This document shows, one piece after another, positions 1 to 12,856 of a stretch of 64,000 nucleotides of DNA. How positions within the stretch are numbered: the first letter of the stretch is position 1; each line of letters begins with the position of its first letter. Both the position numbers and the translations under genes were made by a program. Source of the DNA: Norana najaformis (Eukaryota > Annelida > Clitellata > Crassiclitellata > Hormogastridae); contig OZ029929.1 of assembly GCA_964023275.1 (NCBI GenBank), positions 6,549,935-6,613,934 of the forward strand, given 5' to 3'. The notes under the pieces are model-generated. The model saw only the letters and a program-made list of their open reading frames with translations. It did no database searches and had not been told where the DNA came from.

Positions 1-524
1 AAAATGACCTACTCTGGACCTCTCCCTATCCATGTCCGCATTTGGCAATACCCTCTCTTACCTCCTTTGCCGACGTACGCACTACATCGGAGTACTGAGG
101 ACTAGAATAGGCATCCTTGTTGACCTTGTAAGGCTAACTGTGCAGCGGGGTGGAGTGCTTTTATATGCCGCGTCCACCAAAGAGACTACTTAGGTCCAAC
201 GCAGTGCGAACTATCTTCTGTCTGACTGATGTTGGTGTTTTTGTACTGTAATGGCTGTATGTACCACATTTAGGTGCAGGCGTCCGCATCGGACATAACT
301 AGCTTACCTCCCTTTGTTCGCATTTATAGGTACTTGTGTGATCCTCCTTCCCCTCTCTCTGGAGGTCCTTAATGCAACGACCCCTTGCATATTACGTTAA
401 TGGAGCTGAAGAAGTGATCTGGTTAGATTTCTGGTAGTCTGGATGTGTCGACCATATCTGCACCGAACGATATCACCGTGGCACATCCCTTTGAGGACTT
501 TTCTGATGCGGCCATTTATAAAAG
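1..524. other. No gene recognised
   Basis: Mixed-composition DNA. I find no open frame with coding character, no saposin exon and no clear repeat on either strand. If the prosaposin gene that starts at 18.39 kb has its last exon inside the window, it should lie between here and 2576, but I could not find one with the expected His-Cys...Val-Trp pattern. Confidence 0.4.
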
Positions 525-800
525 CAGGGATGCGCGATAGTCTAGTGATTAGCATACTGGGGCGTTAATCAAAAGGTCGGGGTTCAAACCCCGCCAGGGC
601 AGAAATTTGTTTCGAGATTTCAGCTCCACTTCGGCCCCCTAGCGAACTCAGCTAGGAGCCGCAATGTCTTCGCGTTCTTCGTCTAACCGAACATTTATAT
701 AGCACCGCTCAGGAGCCTCGTAAAGGAGCTCTGCAGGTGGCTAACAGCCAGATGGCAGAAGATGGGTCTGCAGTGGTTTACCGTTGTCGACTGGGGGAGA
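525..800 (+). repeat. tRNA-derived SINE (head plus body)
   Basis: Bases 530-605 have a tRNA-like A box (tagtctagtgattagcat) and a B box with a perfect T-arm (cggggttcaaaccccg), followed by gcagaaattt. The acceptor stem does not pair, so this is a SINE head rather than a tRNA gene. The body at 690-730 has the 'ttatatagc(a/g)ccgct' motif shared with other repeats here. A minus-strand head of the same family is at 53283-53375. Confidence 0.6.
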
Positions 801-1769
801 TTCGCTGAGTAGTTTTTTTACTCAGGCGATCAGCAAGCAATGAACGAAATCAAAAACCAAGTTTAACTGAAATCATTAAAATTTTCTTCATAAAGTCGCA
901 CAATAATATTAAAACGCTGACTTACATAAAAATAAGCGAAATAGCGCTATTTAAATGTTTTGTTACATTACAGGTGGAGCTATTTAGATGGTCTTTCAAA
1001 TATTTGTTTCAGACGACATTGCTGAATAGTCGTTATTATCACAGACGCCAGAGTTGGCCGTGATGAAAACGTACCCCGATCAGGTCAAGTTCAATGATGC
1101 CATTTTGATTAGGTTCAGTTATCAGGTCAAGTTCAGTGACACCATTTAGATTAAATTCAGTTATCAGGTCAGGTTCAACGACGCCATTTAGATTAGATTC
1201 AGTTTTGAAGGCCTCGCTGTTTCGGCCAAGTCTAACACTGCTGTGAAAAAATTCTTTGCGAAGTTAGGGCCAATGTTGGTTTCGTCTTAGTAATACATAT
1301 ACCTTTGTTGGGGTGAAGAGGGATTCAGCAAGAAGTATGTCCGGTCGTGTCGGGTCAGGTAACAGGCCTAGTGACTGAAGGCCAACACTGTTCGCTTTAG
1401 CAGTTCATTCAACAGCCAGATAGATAACTGGATTAATCATGCAACTGCCTTAACTAATTTAACTTAACTAATTAAGACTAACTAATTATCGAAGAGCTCT
1501 GCTAATGTTTACTACACGCTTGGCGCATGAATTGAACAATTAATTGTGTACGCAATGACTACATTTTCTGCAAAAGCAGGAATAGTTAAGAAGACTGGAA
1601 TATTTTTTTGACATGTTAATTGTATTATTAAGACTAATTAGATTATTTTATAGGCTTCGAGTCGTTACGTTAATGTGGCTTGGTTATTTGACTTGAAGTT
1701 AAAAATGTTGTCGTAATCCGTTCCTTTTGAATCCTTGTTCTTGTTATTTCGGTTAACTTCCACAGAATT
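801..1769. repeat. Non-coding stretch with a 42-bp tandem repeat
   Basis: From 1079 to about 1206 a 42-bp unit beginning atcaggtcaagttca is repeated three times with a few differences (unit starts 1079, 1121, 1163). The rest is AT-rich with no coding signal. The 86-codon minus-strand frame at 1665-1925 resembles nothing I know. Confidence 0.7.
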
Positions 1770-2570
1770 CCTCCAACTAAAATTATCAGCCAATAATAGA
1801 CCTAAACAATGGCATAGGATAGCAAACGTCATGCAGTAAACGCCCCAGTGGCTACGGTAGTCGGCAGCACTGGTGTTGAAAGACCAACCTATCTGAGTGT
1901 AAATGGAAAAATGTAAATATCCCATATCTTACAAGTGGGACGCAGGAAAGGCGCTCATCTCCTTTTCTTGGCCCTTGAGCCGGCAGTGGACGAATAACGA
2001 GGTCCTGGACACGGGGCCAGCGCATCGCAGGACTTGCCTTTTACTTCACAGCTTTCGCCGGTACCAAATCATGCTGCTTGGTAACAGATGCACGGTGTGA
2101 GCAAACAACTCGCCCAGGGTCGTTACACGGAGTCGAACCCCCAACCGCATAATCGTTACCAACAGACCACCGTGCCGCACTAAATGTAAATGTACACGGT
2201 TCTACATAGCGTCCGTATGACCTCGGCCCTACTCATTCTGCAACGAATTCATCGAGTGAGATCCTTCACCATCTCACCCGTTTGAATGGGCGCCACGCCA
2301 TTTACGGTCCATATAGCGGGAATAGTCTGAAGCATTGATGGGTACATTTCCATTTTCGAATCCAACCAGTAAAACAGGTAAGGTAAGATAAGATAACATA
2401 AAGTAAAGCGGCTTAGAGCAAATACTGCAACATAGGATTAGTCTATACAGGGCACACTGCATAATCTGCGCAAATTATTGAACCTGTACTTAAACATTGG
2501 ATAGCTTGAACAGAATGCTTTAGAGTACAACGTTTTAAAAACACAGTGCATCACAAGACACGAACGCATA
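1770..2570 (-). repeat. Composite dispersed repeat, copy A
   Basis: This block is closely similar to 26160-26290 joined to 28542-29255. It contains a leader (1775-1895), a minus-strand tRNA-headed SINE (about 1903-2185), a minus-strand SINE tail (about 2186-2300) and a shared unique part ending with catcacaagacacgaa near 2560. Copy B is split by the LTR at 26291-28541, so this copy shows the site before that insertion. It lies immediately downstream of the last prosaposin exon I can see. Confidence 0.75.
1903..2185 (-). repeat. tRNA-headed SINE, type A (my label)
   Basis: Read on the minus strand it begins gtgcggcacggtggtctgt, has an A box (tggtctgttggtaacg) and a B box (ggttcgactcc), then a conserved body with 'ttggtaccggc' and 'aagtcctgcgatgc' and an end 'cttgtaagatatggga'. 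Other copies: 28565-28860 (minus), 38285-38600 (plus), a degraded copy at 18960-19290 and a fragment at 48775-48880. Confidence 0.7.
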
Positions 2571-2576
2571 CCCTAC

Positions 2577-2809
2577 CTGGCACAGTTTGGCGTTGTCCCT
2601 GGTAGAGCACCAGAACTGTGGTCCGTAGAGGCACCTGAATTGCGGCCAGAGTTCAAAGATGGCCGGTGGTATCGCTGCCATGGAAACGACGTCCGATGTC
2701 AAACCGGTGGACAGCGATGCTCTCTGACAAAACAGAATAACGACAGTGCTAGCGTCGCTGTTGCCCACCGTAGCCTCTGGTTTCCCTGATCCATCGGATT
2801 TCAAACAAC
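2577..2809 (-). CDS. PSAP: Prosaposin exon 14 (linker and start of C-terminal saposin-A domain)
   Basis: Reads through the sixth cysteine of saposin-B4 (about 2807-2804), a long linker, then FRCLYGPQFWC and NAKLCQ, the first half of a saposin-A domain. The donor CAG|GTAGGG is good. The acceptor is uncertain: the nearest AG (GAGCAG) has a poor pyrimidine tract and is out of phase with exon 13 by one base. About 77 codons. A saposin-A domain should go on to His-Cys...Val-Trp in a further exon, which I do not find. Confidence 0.75.
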
Positions 2810-4265
2810 CTGCTCCAAGGTATGATGAATTTTGACCAGGGTTTCACTTCGAAGCAACCATAGATTGATGTGCATTGTGATAATGGCGCTCTAGTTGTTT
2901 CTTTCATCCATCCTTCCGGCTGTGTATTTTTACCATAGTTCCTTCAACGTCATGCGACCTTTTTTTGTCTTTTCATATTTCGCAAACTATTGACGACCCA
3001 CATTTTCCAGCCATCCGAAAGTTTTAGGTCAATTAATTTACCAATGCCATATTATTGTCTGATTAAGTATATAACTTGCGAGAGCAGTGACGACAGCAAT
3101 GATGATGTTGTCGAGGATGTTAATGACGATGTTTATGATGCTGCTGCTGATGATGATGAATATAGTGATGATGATGATGAATATGGTGATGATGTTGATG
3201 ATGGTGATGAATATAGTAATGATGATGATGGTGATGACGATGATGATTACGATGATGATTAAGTGAAGAAGACTTATCAGTCTTACTCTACCTGGCAGAA
3301 GTTGTCCTGTGAGAGGTCGTCAACCAACTGATGAACAACCACTGGGGCGTACTTGTCAACAACCGACTCACACTAAAAACAGAAAACCATAACCATGGCG
3401 CTGTAAGTGTAATTGTAATCGCAAATTTGTATAGCGCCGCTTGAAGAGAAACTTGTAAAAAGGCACTGCAAACATCAGTAGTAGTTGTGGATGTTCTAAC
3501 TGGTTATTATTGGCGACAACAACGATGGTGATGACTGAAACTGGTGATGATGATCTTGTGACAACGGCAACAACGACGGAGACGGCAACGATAAATAACA
3601 GCAAAAATGTCACAAGTGTTTAAAATGAATTGGTTCAAAGAAGTATTAAATGAAGAAGAACGCGAAGAAAAAAGAACACAAAGAAGAAGAACGAGAAGAA
3701 GAACGCGAGAAAGAAAAAAGAAAACGCGATGAAGAAGAAGGAACAGGAGGATGAGGAGGAGGAAGAAGAGGAGGAGGAGGGGGGAGGAGGAGGAGGAGGA
3801 AAGAATTGGGATGATGAAACCGACGTTGATGACGATCACAAGAAGACGACAACGATGACGAAAGCGACACCTAGACGTACCTGTTCCTTGTCCAGTCCGA
3901 ATGGACGCAAATCACAAACCCTCTTCACCTGAGACTGCATCTCATTCACAGTTCTTTCTTGGCCAAGAAGTACCACTAAGTACCCAGCGGTACTTTGACA
4001 GTAGGAAGCCACATTCGCTACAACTACGCGTGAAATTTTTTAATAGACCCATATGAGCTTAATATTATTAATACTATGCGTCGAACCATAACGAAATCAA
4101 ATGGGCGCTCTATAAATGACTACTACACATTATGTCACTCATACATTCCAACACTCAAATCAATCGATCTGAACACTATGATCAATCGTTAAACGTCGAA
4201 GCTTGTCCGCAATAGCAGAATACAAGCCGCAGCAGGTCTATGTAGATATTTAGATTACTCACATT

Positions 4266-4314
<49 letters not shown>

Positions 4315-6555
4315 CTATCAGTTCCTGATGCCACCCATTTGGCGGCAATGGGTGCGAATAACTGATCACCTCCTCTTGAAGTGGCGCTATGCAGATTTAC
4401 TATTACATTTACAATCTCTGTTCATTTACATACAGTTTACTTACTGTCGTAGTCGAGGCCGCCGTTTGAGGCACCATCGCAGAAGCCGAGCATCGCACAA
4501 GCACCGCGTGGATGCAAGCGCTGAGACAGCATCTCAACAGCCGGTAGACCGACTGTATTAATCATTCTGCGGCAGTAATCGGCATATGGCCACCAGAGGG
4601 AGTCGCAGATCATTCGCATAGCGTTCGAGATAGTCATCTGCGCTCAGAAAACAGGGCATAGAACAATGTATCTTGCTATTTCTATAGTGCCTCTTAAGAA
4701 CCTCAAAAAGCACTTCGCGCTAACCTACCTGATAGTGTAAATGTCGTTAAAGAACCGCAATTTCGTCTACATGTTATCGATGCTCAAGCGACTGTGAACA
4801 GTCACACACAGACACGTAGAACTCCACCAACGAATTCAAACTCACGGTTTACAGTTGATGACGTAGTGACAAGGCACTGACCACCGTGCCGCACAACTGA
4901 CCACTGCGCGGCATGATGCGCTATTCGTTAGTGCACTGGATCTGTAACACAACGATTGCTGGTTCGAGCCTGCTGAGCCGACTCCGTGCAACGACTCTGG
5001 ACAAAGTTATTCGAGCGCAATTGTCTCGTGCCTAAGATTCAGATTTACTGACCTTAGTAAATGCAATAAATAAATAAATAAATAAACACAAATAATAACA
5101 GTAGTAAAGCCATACTTTATACTTTACCTCTGTTTTATTTACTGTTGCGCTTTCAATGGTCAGCGTGAAGGCTTTCTGGCAGATTTGGCAAACGGTCGAT
5201 GCGTCGTCCGGCTCAACGGTTGAACTGTCTAGTGACAGGGATGTGCTGCTGTTTTGGCAGAATCGTAAATGCTTACAAAGGTTGACACGGTTCTAAAGAA
5301 GCGATGCGGTGCAAAAAGGCAGAAATTATAAGATATACGTTCACTGATTTATTAATATGTTAATTATTGTCAATTCTTTAATTCGCTATCGAATTTGTTC
5401 GTTTGTTCTGGCAATCGTTCATTTGTTCATTCGTTTACTCGTTCGTTTACTCGTTCGTTTATTCGTTCATTGTTTATTCGTTCATTGTTTATTCGTTCAT
5501 TGTTTATTCATTAATTAGCATCTACGCGTTCAGGGTACAGCTAGAATCATGCAATTTAATGTGACGCAGGCCCTAATGTAGTGACAATATAGGGGGCCTA
5601 TGCAGCATCGTTCAGCAATAACGCAATCTCAACATTGCTTGTGTACACTGTCCTAATAGTCGGGGGTTTTCTACGAATCTACTGCTGCATATTTCGCGTG
5701 TTTAGAGAATTAAATTATTAAATTATTATTACTAAAATAAGAATTAAATTATGTTTTGTTATGCATGTATGTAAGCATGCAGGTGCTTATGTATGAATGT
5801 ATATAGCCACCTAAGTGTATGTATATGCGGGCATTTATGTATGCATTTACGGAGGAAGGATCGAAAAAGGGCAATTCTGCCACGCCTGCTTTGATGTAGG
5901 TGGGCACATGCCATTGAGCTGCCTCTACTTAAAATGGTTTGGGCAACGTATGCCTATTAAACCTGCGAAGTTAACACCATGCAAACTAAAAAGCTGAAAA
6001 CTAACAGAGGTCATCAAAATCCTGATAACTAAAACTTGTCGTTAAAAGATTAAACCACAGCATAATAAATTGGGCTATATAAGTAGGCCCACGGCATTTC
6101 TTTTTTGACGCCTTACTCCACTGAAAAGGTTGTGGAGGAAAATTCTTACTAACCAAGTGCTGTGTTAGAGCCGTTGTGATATGTGGAATCAACCATTTTA
6201 CGAACGCCTTGCACTGAAAACAATAACCGAAACCGTAATTGTGAACTCCGAGCTTCTTAACAGCTAAGTTGTAGACTATCACGACAATCTGCCAGTTCAC
6301 ATACTCTTAAACAAACATCAAACACAGAATCGGTGAGAGAGGCGGCGTAAGGTTCGACTTCAGGTGAAAATTCACAGATCAAGCAAGTAGTCAGACTGAC
6401 GGCTACAGTGTCTGGTGCTTGGAACTGGAGGGATAAGAAAGTTAATAAGACGAGAAGTCAGGTACGAATTTATAGCTTCAGCTGAATCGACGTCGGCCTA
6501 ATTGTCATTGATTTTATTATTATTGTTATTATTATTGTTATTATTTATTATTATT

Positions 6556-6594
<39 letters not shown>

Positions 6595-9500
6595 GTCTTT
6601 GTCGTCATCGTCATTATTATTACTGAGACAACTGATATGACGCCGTAGAACGGAAACTCAAGGAAAGGCGTCTTGCAAGCATAGACTTGTCGTTACTGTG
6701 ATCATCACCGTCTTCATAATCACCGCTTTTATTTTTTGTATTGACTAGGACGTTACGTCAAAACATGTTGAAATTAATTTCCAGAGAGATCTTAGAAATA
6801 TGAATTGTCTTGGGAGTAAATAGACATATCAAACTCTTTCTCTGACTGACCATGTAAATAATATCTCTCGCTCTTGTCTTTACCACCTACGACAACTCCG
6901 CTCTATTCGTCACTCGCTTCCTCTTCATGCGATCACTACTTTGGTCCATGCCCTGATTTGCACTAGGATTGACTTTGGCAATGCTGCCTATATTGGACTT
7001 TCTGCAATTAACACCTCCAAGCTTCAGTCTATACTTAATGCTGCTGCACGCCTTATCGGTAGTCTTCCAAAGTCTGCCCATATATCTACGTTTATTCGTG
7101 ATTCACTTCATTGGCTTCCTGTCAGTCAACGGATCCAGTTTAAGATTCTTATCCTTATGCGCAACTGCCTTCTAGGCTCTGCTCCGTCCTACTTAACTTC
7201 TTTTTGTATTCCGGTTTCCTCGTTGCCTGCCCATGCCTCCCTTCGCTCAGCTACCCGTGGTCTTTTGGTAGTCCCTCGCGTCCGCACTACAACTGCCCAG
7301 TCCAGGAGCTTTGCCTTTGTTGGCCCTTCCAGCTGGAACTGCCTTCCTCTTGAACTGCGGCTTCAGTTACTTAGTCTCTCTCCTACCCAGTCTCGCAAAC
7401 GCCTGAAATCCTTTTTGTTTGTTCAAGTCAGGAGCGCCACTGTTTCCTAAGTGGCGCTTTATAAATGTTCGTTTACAATTACAATTACAATTACAATATG
7501 GTATAGTAGTTAAGTGGTGAAGACTGGAATTCATATTTCTGCTGAAATCCTTGCCTATTGATGATTGCCGTTCGACAGTAGAGTGATATAAAAATTTAAG
7601 GATTATACATAGAAAATACTTTTTAGAAGACTTAGAATGGAAACACCCGAAACAGTGACTTACCAGCATCTTATATGGGTAGAGATCTTCACAAAGCAAG
7701 TTGTACAGATACACTTTCAGTGCAGCCTGCAATAGGTTGAGTGTTGCCAATTAGGATATCGTATTCATTGTTTTGTTTATAAAATAAAATAGCTAGTTGG
7801 ATTAATTTCCTACCCTATTTGTTATATTCAAAAAGTAACTTTAGTAGGCCTACATTCACTGAAGCATAGCTGAGTTAACTCCAAACTAGGCTAGATTTCT
7901 TTCCCAGCCAGGGCGTTGCTTTTCGCTTATAAGGTGTTGAGCCCCTAACCCTCTGGCAAATCCAATACTTGATGCATCTTTTGTATCGTAATGTATTTGT
8001 CGGCATATCAGAGTCTCTTTCAGAACAAATGACTTAAGGGCGTCCAGCGTGTAATGCTTATTAATGGGTAGGTCCCCCGAACATTGTGGATGGAAGGCGG
8101 CGGGTCACTATCCTCCCTCATATGCGGAGAATGAGAAAATGAAGTCGCTAACACTTTGTACCCATGGCTGCCTATCACGGTTAACATCAGGGACTGCTTT
8201 TATCTTCGTTTGCCTCTCTGGCTTGTCAGCTTTCCAGCTGTCTTCACCGATGCTCTTTTGATCACTTATTTTCTAGATTATGGCGTATATGTATGTATGT
8301 ATGTATGTATGTATGCATGTATGCATGTATGTATGTATGCATGTGTGCATTTTCGCACTCATGCAGATATATATGCATGAAGATATGTGTCGCAATGGCT
8401 TCCTCGTTTTCATTGTTTCCCATTCTGTATGTGTCCACAACGAAGCAAGAACACCAACCTTCGTAACTGGTTTCGTTATGAAATCAATAACCTCTGCAGT
8501 CACTTCTCTGCAGACGTTGCACTGCTGTGTCTTGTTATTCTACAATGCAGTTTTGAATTATTATTCAACTAGGCCTATAACACTGGCCAACACATAATTT
8601 GTTGCCTCAAATGTTAGAACTGTTTCTGGGTATATTTGACCTGCTGATTCCAGAAAAGGCACCAGTTTTCTCCCAGCAGGTCTAGTTTTCGAGATATAGA
8701 ACATTATGCCATATACCAGTCCTTGCCTCTGCTCGCCCATAAAACATAAGGCTATAATTATGTAGTGCTCAATTTATTATGTGATACACTAAATAAACAT
8801 AATAATACAAATACTTAAAAGAAAATGGTAGTACCTGAAACTGTACTTATATGATACCAAACAGAACAAGTTTGTTATAAAAATTTCAAGTCATTCGACA
8901 CCGAAGAAGCTCCTTTTGTACGATTTCCGAGTGTGGCATCTGCCGGAACAATCGCGCATAATATTCCAGCAATAGTCTGCCATCATGTGTGCATCCCATC
9001 TTCCTTGATATCGATTTTCCATTGTTTTGATGTCTTGGTGAAATCTTTCACCTTGCTCTTCGCTGAAGTCACCAAGATTCTCTGGAAAGCGATCTAAGTG
9101 ACTGTGGAGATAATGGACTTTAATGCTCATGCTGCAGCCAAGCTTGTTGAAATGAAGAAGCATATCCTCTACTAGTTGTGCATAATTGTCTGCCTTCTTG
9201 TTGCCAAGAAAATTTTTAGTTACAAGAACAAAGGAAGACCAGGCACAAGATTCGATTTCATTCATTGATGGTATGAAAAGTGGGTCATTCATAAGTTGCC
9301 TGATCTGTGGACCATCGAAGATTCCAGCCTTCAATTTTTCCATTGTAATTCCTGGTAACTTGTGTACTATGTATTCGAAGCATGAACCTTCTTTATTCAA
9401 AGCCCTGACAAATTGTTTCATCAGGCCTAGCTTTATATGTAGTGGTGGCAGTATGATCCTATCTCGTGCCACCAAAGATTCCTTGATTACATTTTGAGCT

Positions 9501-12500
9501 CCAACCACCATGTCTTTCCTCGAAGGCCAATCTTTTCTTGTCCAATGTTCATGCTTGGCTCTACTGTCCCAAAGACACAAAAAGCAGGGATACTTTGTGT
9601 AGCCACTTTGTTGACCAAGGAGGAAATTTACCATCTTCAAGTCTACACAAATTACCCATTGATGTTCTTTGTATTTTATCTTTTCCAGTACTAAAGAGAT
9701 GGCATTGTACTCTTCTTTCATCCTGGTGGAGTGACCGATTGGATTAGAACCAAATTTGTTGCCGTTATTTAAAAGCACACATTTCAGACTACGTTTTGAA
9801 CTGTCGATAAAAGACGCCACTCATCTGGGCTGTAATCCGACAGACCAATTTTCTTCAATAAGTTGCTGATGTCATTACAGAATACTAGGTTGTTGTCTTC
9901 GATAAAGAATGGCAGCAAATCCTTTTCTCTGTTTCTATAAATTGTAATTCTCGTTCCAGGCTGAAGTGCATTCTTTTCCTTTAGTCTGGACGCAAGCAAT
10001 TCAGAGGACTCTTTGGAAAGATTTAAGTCCCTGATCAGATCACTCAACTCTTTTTGGTCAAAACGTTCACTGTGTGAAGTTGATTGGAAATCACTGTCAC
10101 TGCCCCCACTTTCTTCACTTTCGTCATCTTGTCCGATATTGGACATGCAAGTCTCATCGTCTGAGAGCTGAGGTAGTTCGCGAAAAGGTGGAACTGGTAC
10201 AATATCCGAATGCGGAACAGGTCTCCTGGCTGAAGGTATATCAGGGTAAGACAACTTGTGACGATTATTTCGATTGATGCCTATGATATTAACCATACAA
10301 AAGTAACAGTCGTCGAAGTGGTTTATCTGTTCCCTCCAAACCATCGGTACACCAAATTTCAGGCAGCTTCTCTTTCCAATTGTCCAGTGGCGCATTTGTT
10401 CAATACAAGTTTTGCATACTGTATGAGGAGCCCATTGCTTATCTTGATCTCCAAGTTTGACACCAAAATAACCTACATATGCTCTTTTTACAAACTCAGA
10501 AATCGGTTTCCTGTTTGCTTTTAGTGTGTATTCCCCACAAATGTAGCAGAATATGTCTGGATGGTTAATGCAGCTCCGTCTGGAAGTAGCCATAACCTTA
10601 AGGATGTTCGCATCTGAGGAATTAAATGACTAACCTAAAAAATAGTAAGAACATGTAGTTATTTAATGCTCACATTCACAGATTGTTCTTGCGACCAACT
10701 CTTAATATGCCCTAATATGGTTTTTTTGGTTTTTGAAAACTAATACTGTTGTATAAGTTTCATGTGTGATTTGGGAACTATTGTTTTAATTGTTATAAAT
10801 TCTTATGGGCTCCAAACTTATGAATTATCAGTTGATTGCGTTTTGCAGAAAACCTGCATGAACCTTAGAGAGAAAACTTTACATAGTTGAATAATGCGGC
10901 TGCTCTAGCTTTCAGGAGGCGGTTTATATAGGCTATAAATGCTGACTTCAGCATAATCTATTTACATAGTTCGAAACCATGAAACGCTGTATAAGCACAA
11001 ATAAATTCTGCAGTCACTTCTCTGCAGACGTTGCACTGCTGTGTCTTGTTATTCTACAATGCAGTTTTGAATTATTATTCAACAATAATAACAGTAAGCG
11101 ATGACAACAGTGATGATGATAACGACAACGACGACGAGGATGATGATTGGTGATTAACAGACTTGTAACTATGATGCTGTCATCGATTTTGATCATGATG
11201 ATGGTACTTATTGCTGCTTTGATAATGATTAAAAATTATGACTGATGATTACTGCTTGAATTTGTATAGCGTCACTGGTATTTTGAGGTCGACAGGCGCC
11301 TGTTTAGATCTGATCATAATACGGCTACTCAAGGTCGAACTGGAGCCTCCTACTATCTCCGATCATGGCCTGCTAACTTATATCAATCCGTACATCACTC
11401 TTCTCCACTGGTCACAGAAGTTGCAATCAGCGGTTAGAAGTCGCTGGCCGTGGGTGCATTCCCCCAGCAATAGTTGTCTATGTCGTTTACCGCAGATGCT
11501 AACCTTACTTCAGCCGAAATGTGTGATCTCTGTAATTCAACTCTATACGCCATCACTGACTAACTACTGCCGTTATGAACAGTTCGGATCAGGAGCACTC
11601 CTCTCATTCCATGGTTTGAATCAGGGTGTAGAGAGACGATCCGAACGGTAAGGTGTGCAGAACGTCGTTACGAAGGAACTGGGTTGGAAAACGATCGCCT
11701 CGAATGGATACGACTGTTGCTGGAAAAGCACACCTTTCTTAAAACGAAGAGCGGAAATATTGGGTCATGCTCCACTCAAAGGACAGCCGCAGGCTTTGGA
11801 ATAATTTGTCGACTATTACGGGTGGCAAACAAGGTTCACAGAGACCGGCTATATGCGCCACTTAATCTGATCTAATCTAATCTAGTCGAGTCTAATCTAA
11901 TCTGGTGACTCATGCCGTTCGAGAGCCGGGGAAGATGTCAGTGCTACTAAGATTGGGGCCCAAAGAAGGTGGACAAGTATGGTACGATCCTCCCAGCATA
12001 CTGCTTCGTTCCCTTGACCTTGAAAATCTTAGCTCCATAAATCAAGATGGCATTTTCTTTCGTCATCAGCTTTGACAGATATTTGGCCCGAAATAATAGC
12101 TCCAACTCTTCGATGAAGTTGCATTTAAAGAACATTCACAAAGTCGGATAACAGCGAGGTTTGGCCATTCCAGAACAACGCATAATAAACGTTTCTCAAA
12201 TCATGAGATATCCTTTCTACCTCGGGCAATAATAATAATAATAATAATAATAGTAATAATAATAATAACGACGCGTACCACCAGGCACGTCTAAAGGCGG
12301 TGTCATCGCCTCATGCCGGGGATTGGTTATTTGCCCTTCCCATTAACTCAATCGGTCTTCGCCTGGATGACGAAGCCGTACGTATAGCCGTAGGTCTCCG
12401 TCTCGGAGCTATCCTATGTCAACCACATAATTGCACATGTGGAGCTCTGGTGACCGCTGAGGGGTCGCATGGTCTCTCTTGCCGTTTGGGACCCGGCAGA

Positions 12501-12804
12501 ATGGCACGTCACGCTTGTCTCAATGACCTTATTCATAGAAGTCTGATTCGAGCGGGCTTCCCATCAGTGAAAGAACCTACGGGTCTCTCTAGAACAGACG
12601 GCAAGAGATCGGATGGCCTTACCCTGCTTCCTTGGCGTTCGGGGCGCAGCCTCCTATGGGATGTCACCGTGATTGACACGCTTGCACATTCTTACTTACA
12701 GGCAACCTCTGTTACAGCAGGAGGCGCAGCTGAATTGGCGGCCGATAGAAAAACTTTGAAATATGATCATCTCACTAATGCATACGATCCTTTCTACCTC
12801 GGGC

Positions 12805-12856
<52 letters not shown>

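Larger units (their letters stand above)
8570..11006 (-). mobile_element. 2.44-kb insertion flanked by a 77-bp duplication, class unknown
   Basis: Everything between the two 77-bp repeats. I see no terminal inverted repeats (ends taggcctataac and acaaataaat), no LTRs and no poly(A) tract at either end. It carries one gene in two overlapping minus-strand frames (8891-10593) and an AATAAA on the minus strand near 8772. The perfect flanks suggest a recent event. It might be an unclassified transposon or DNA captured at a staggered break. It lies in the prosaposin intron between exons 6 and 7, in the same orientation as the gene. Confidence 0.7.

Noticed and set aside
530-605. tRNA gene
   Set aside because: A and B boxes and T-arm are good, but the acceptor stem does not pair, and the same head recurs at 53283 as part of a SINE.
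2990-3262. Acidic Asp/Glu/Tyr-rich protein
   Set aside because: It is a GAT microsatellite inside a prosaposin intron on the opposite strand.
8070-8245. Minus-strand open stretch (SIGEDSWKADKPERQ...) in a prosaposin intron
   Set aside because: No acceptable acceptor, no saposin cysteines, and exons 7 and 8 already join in phase without it.
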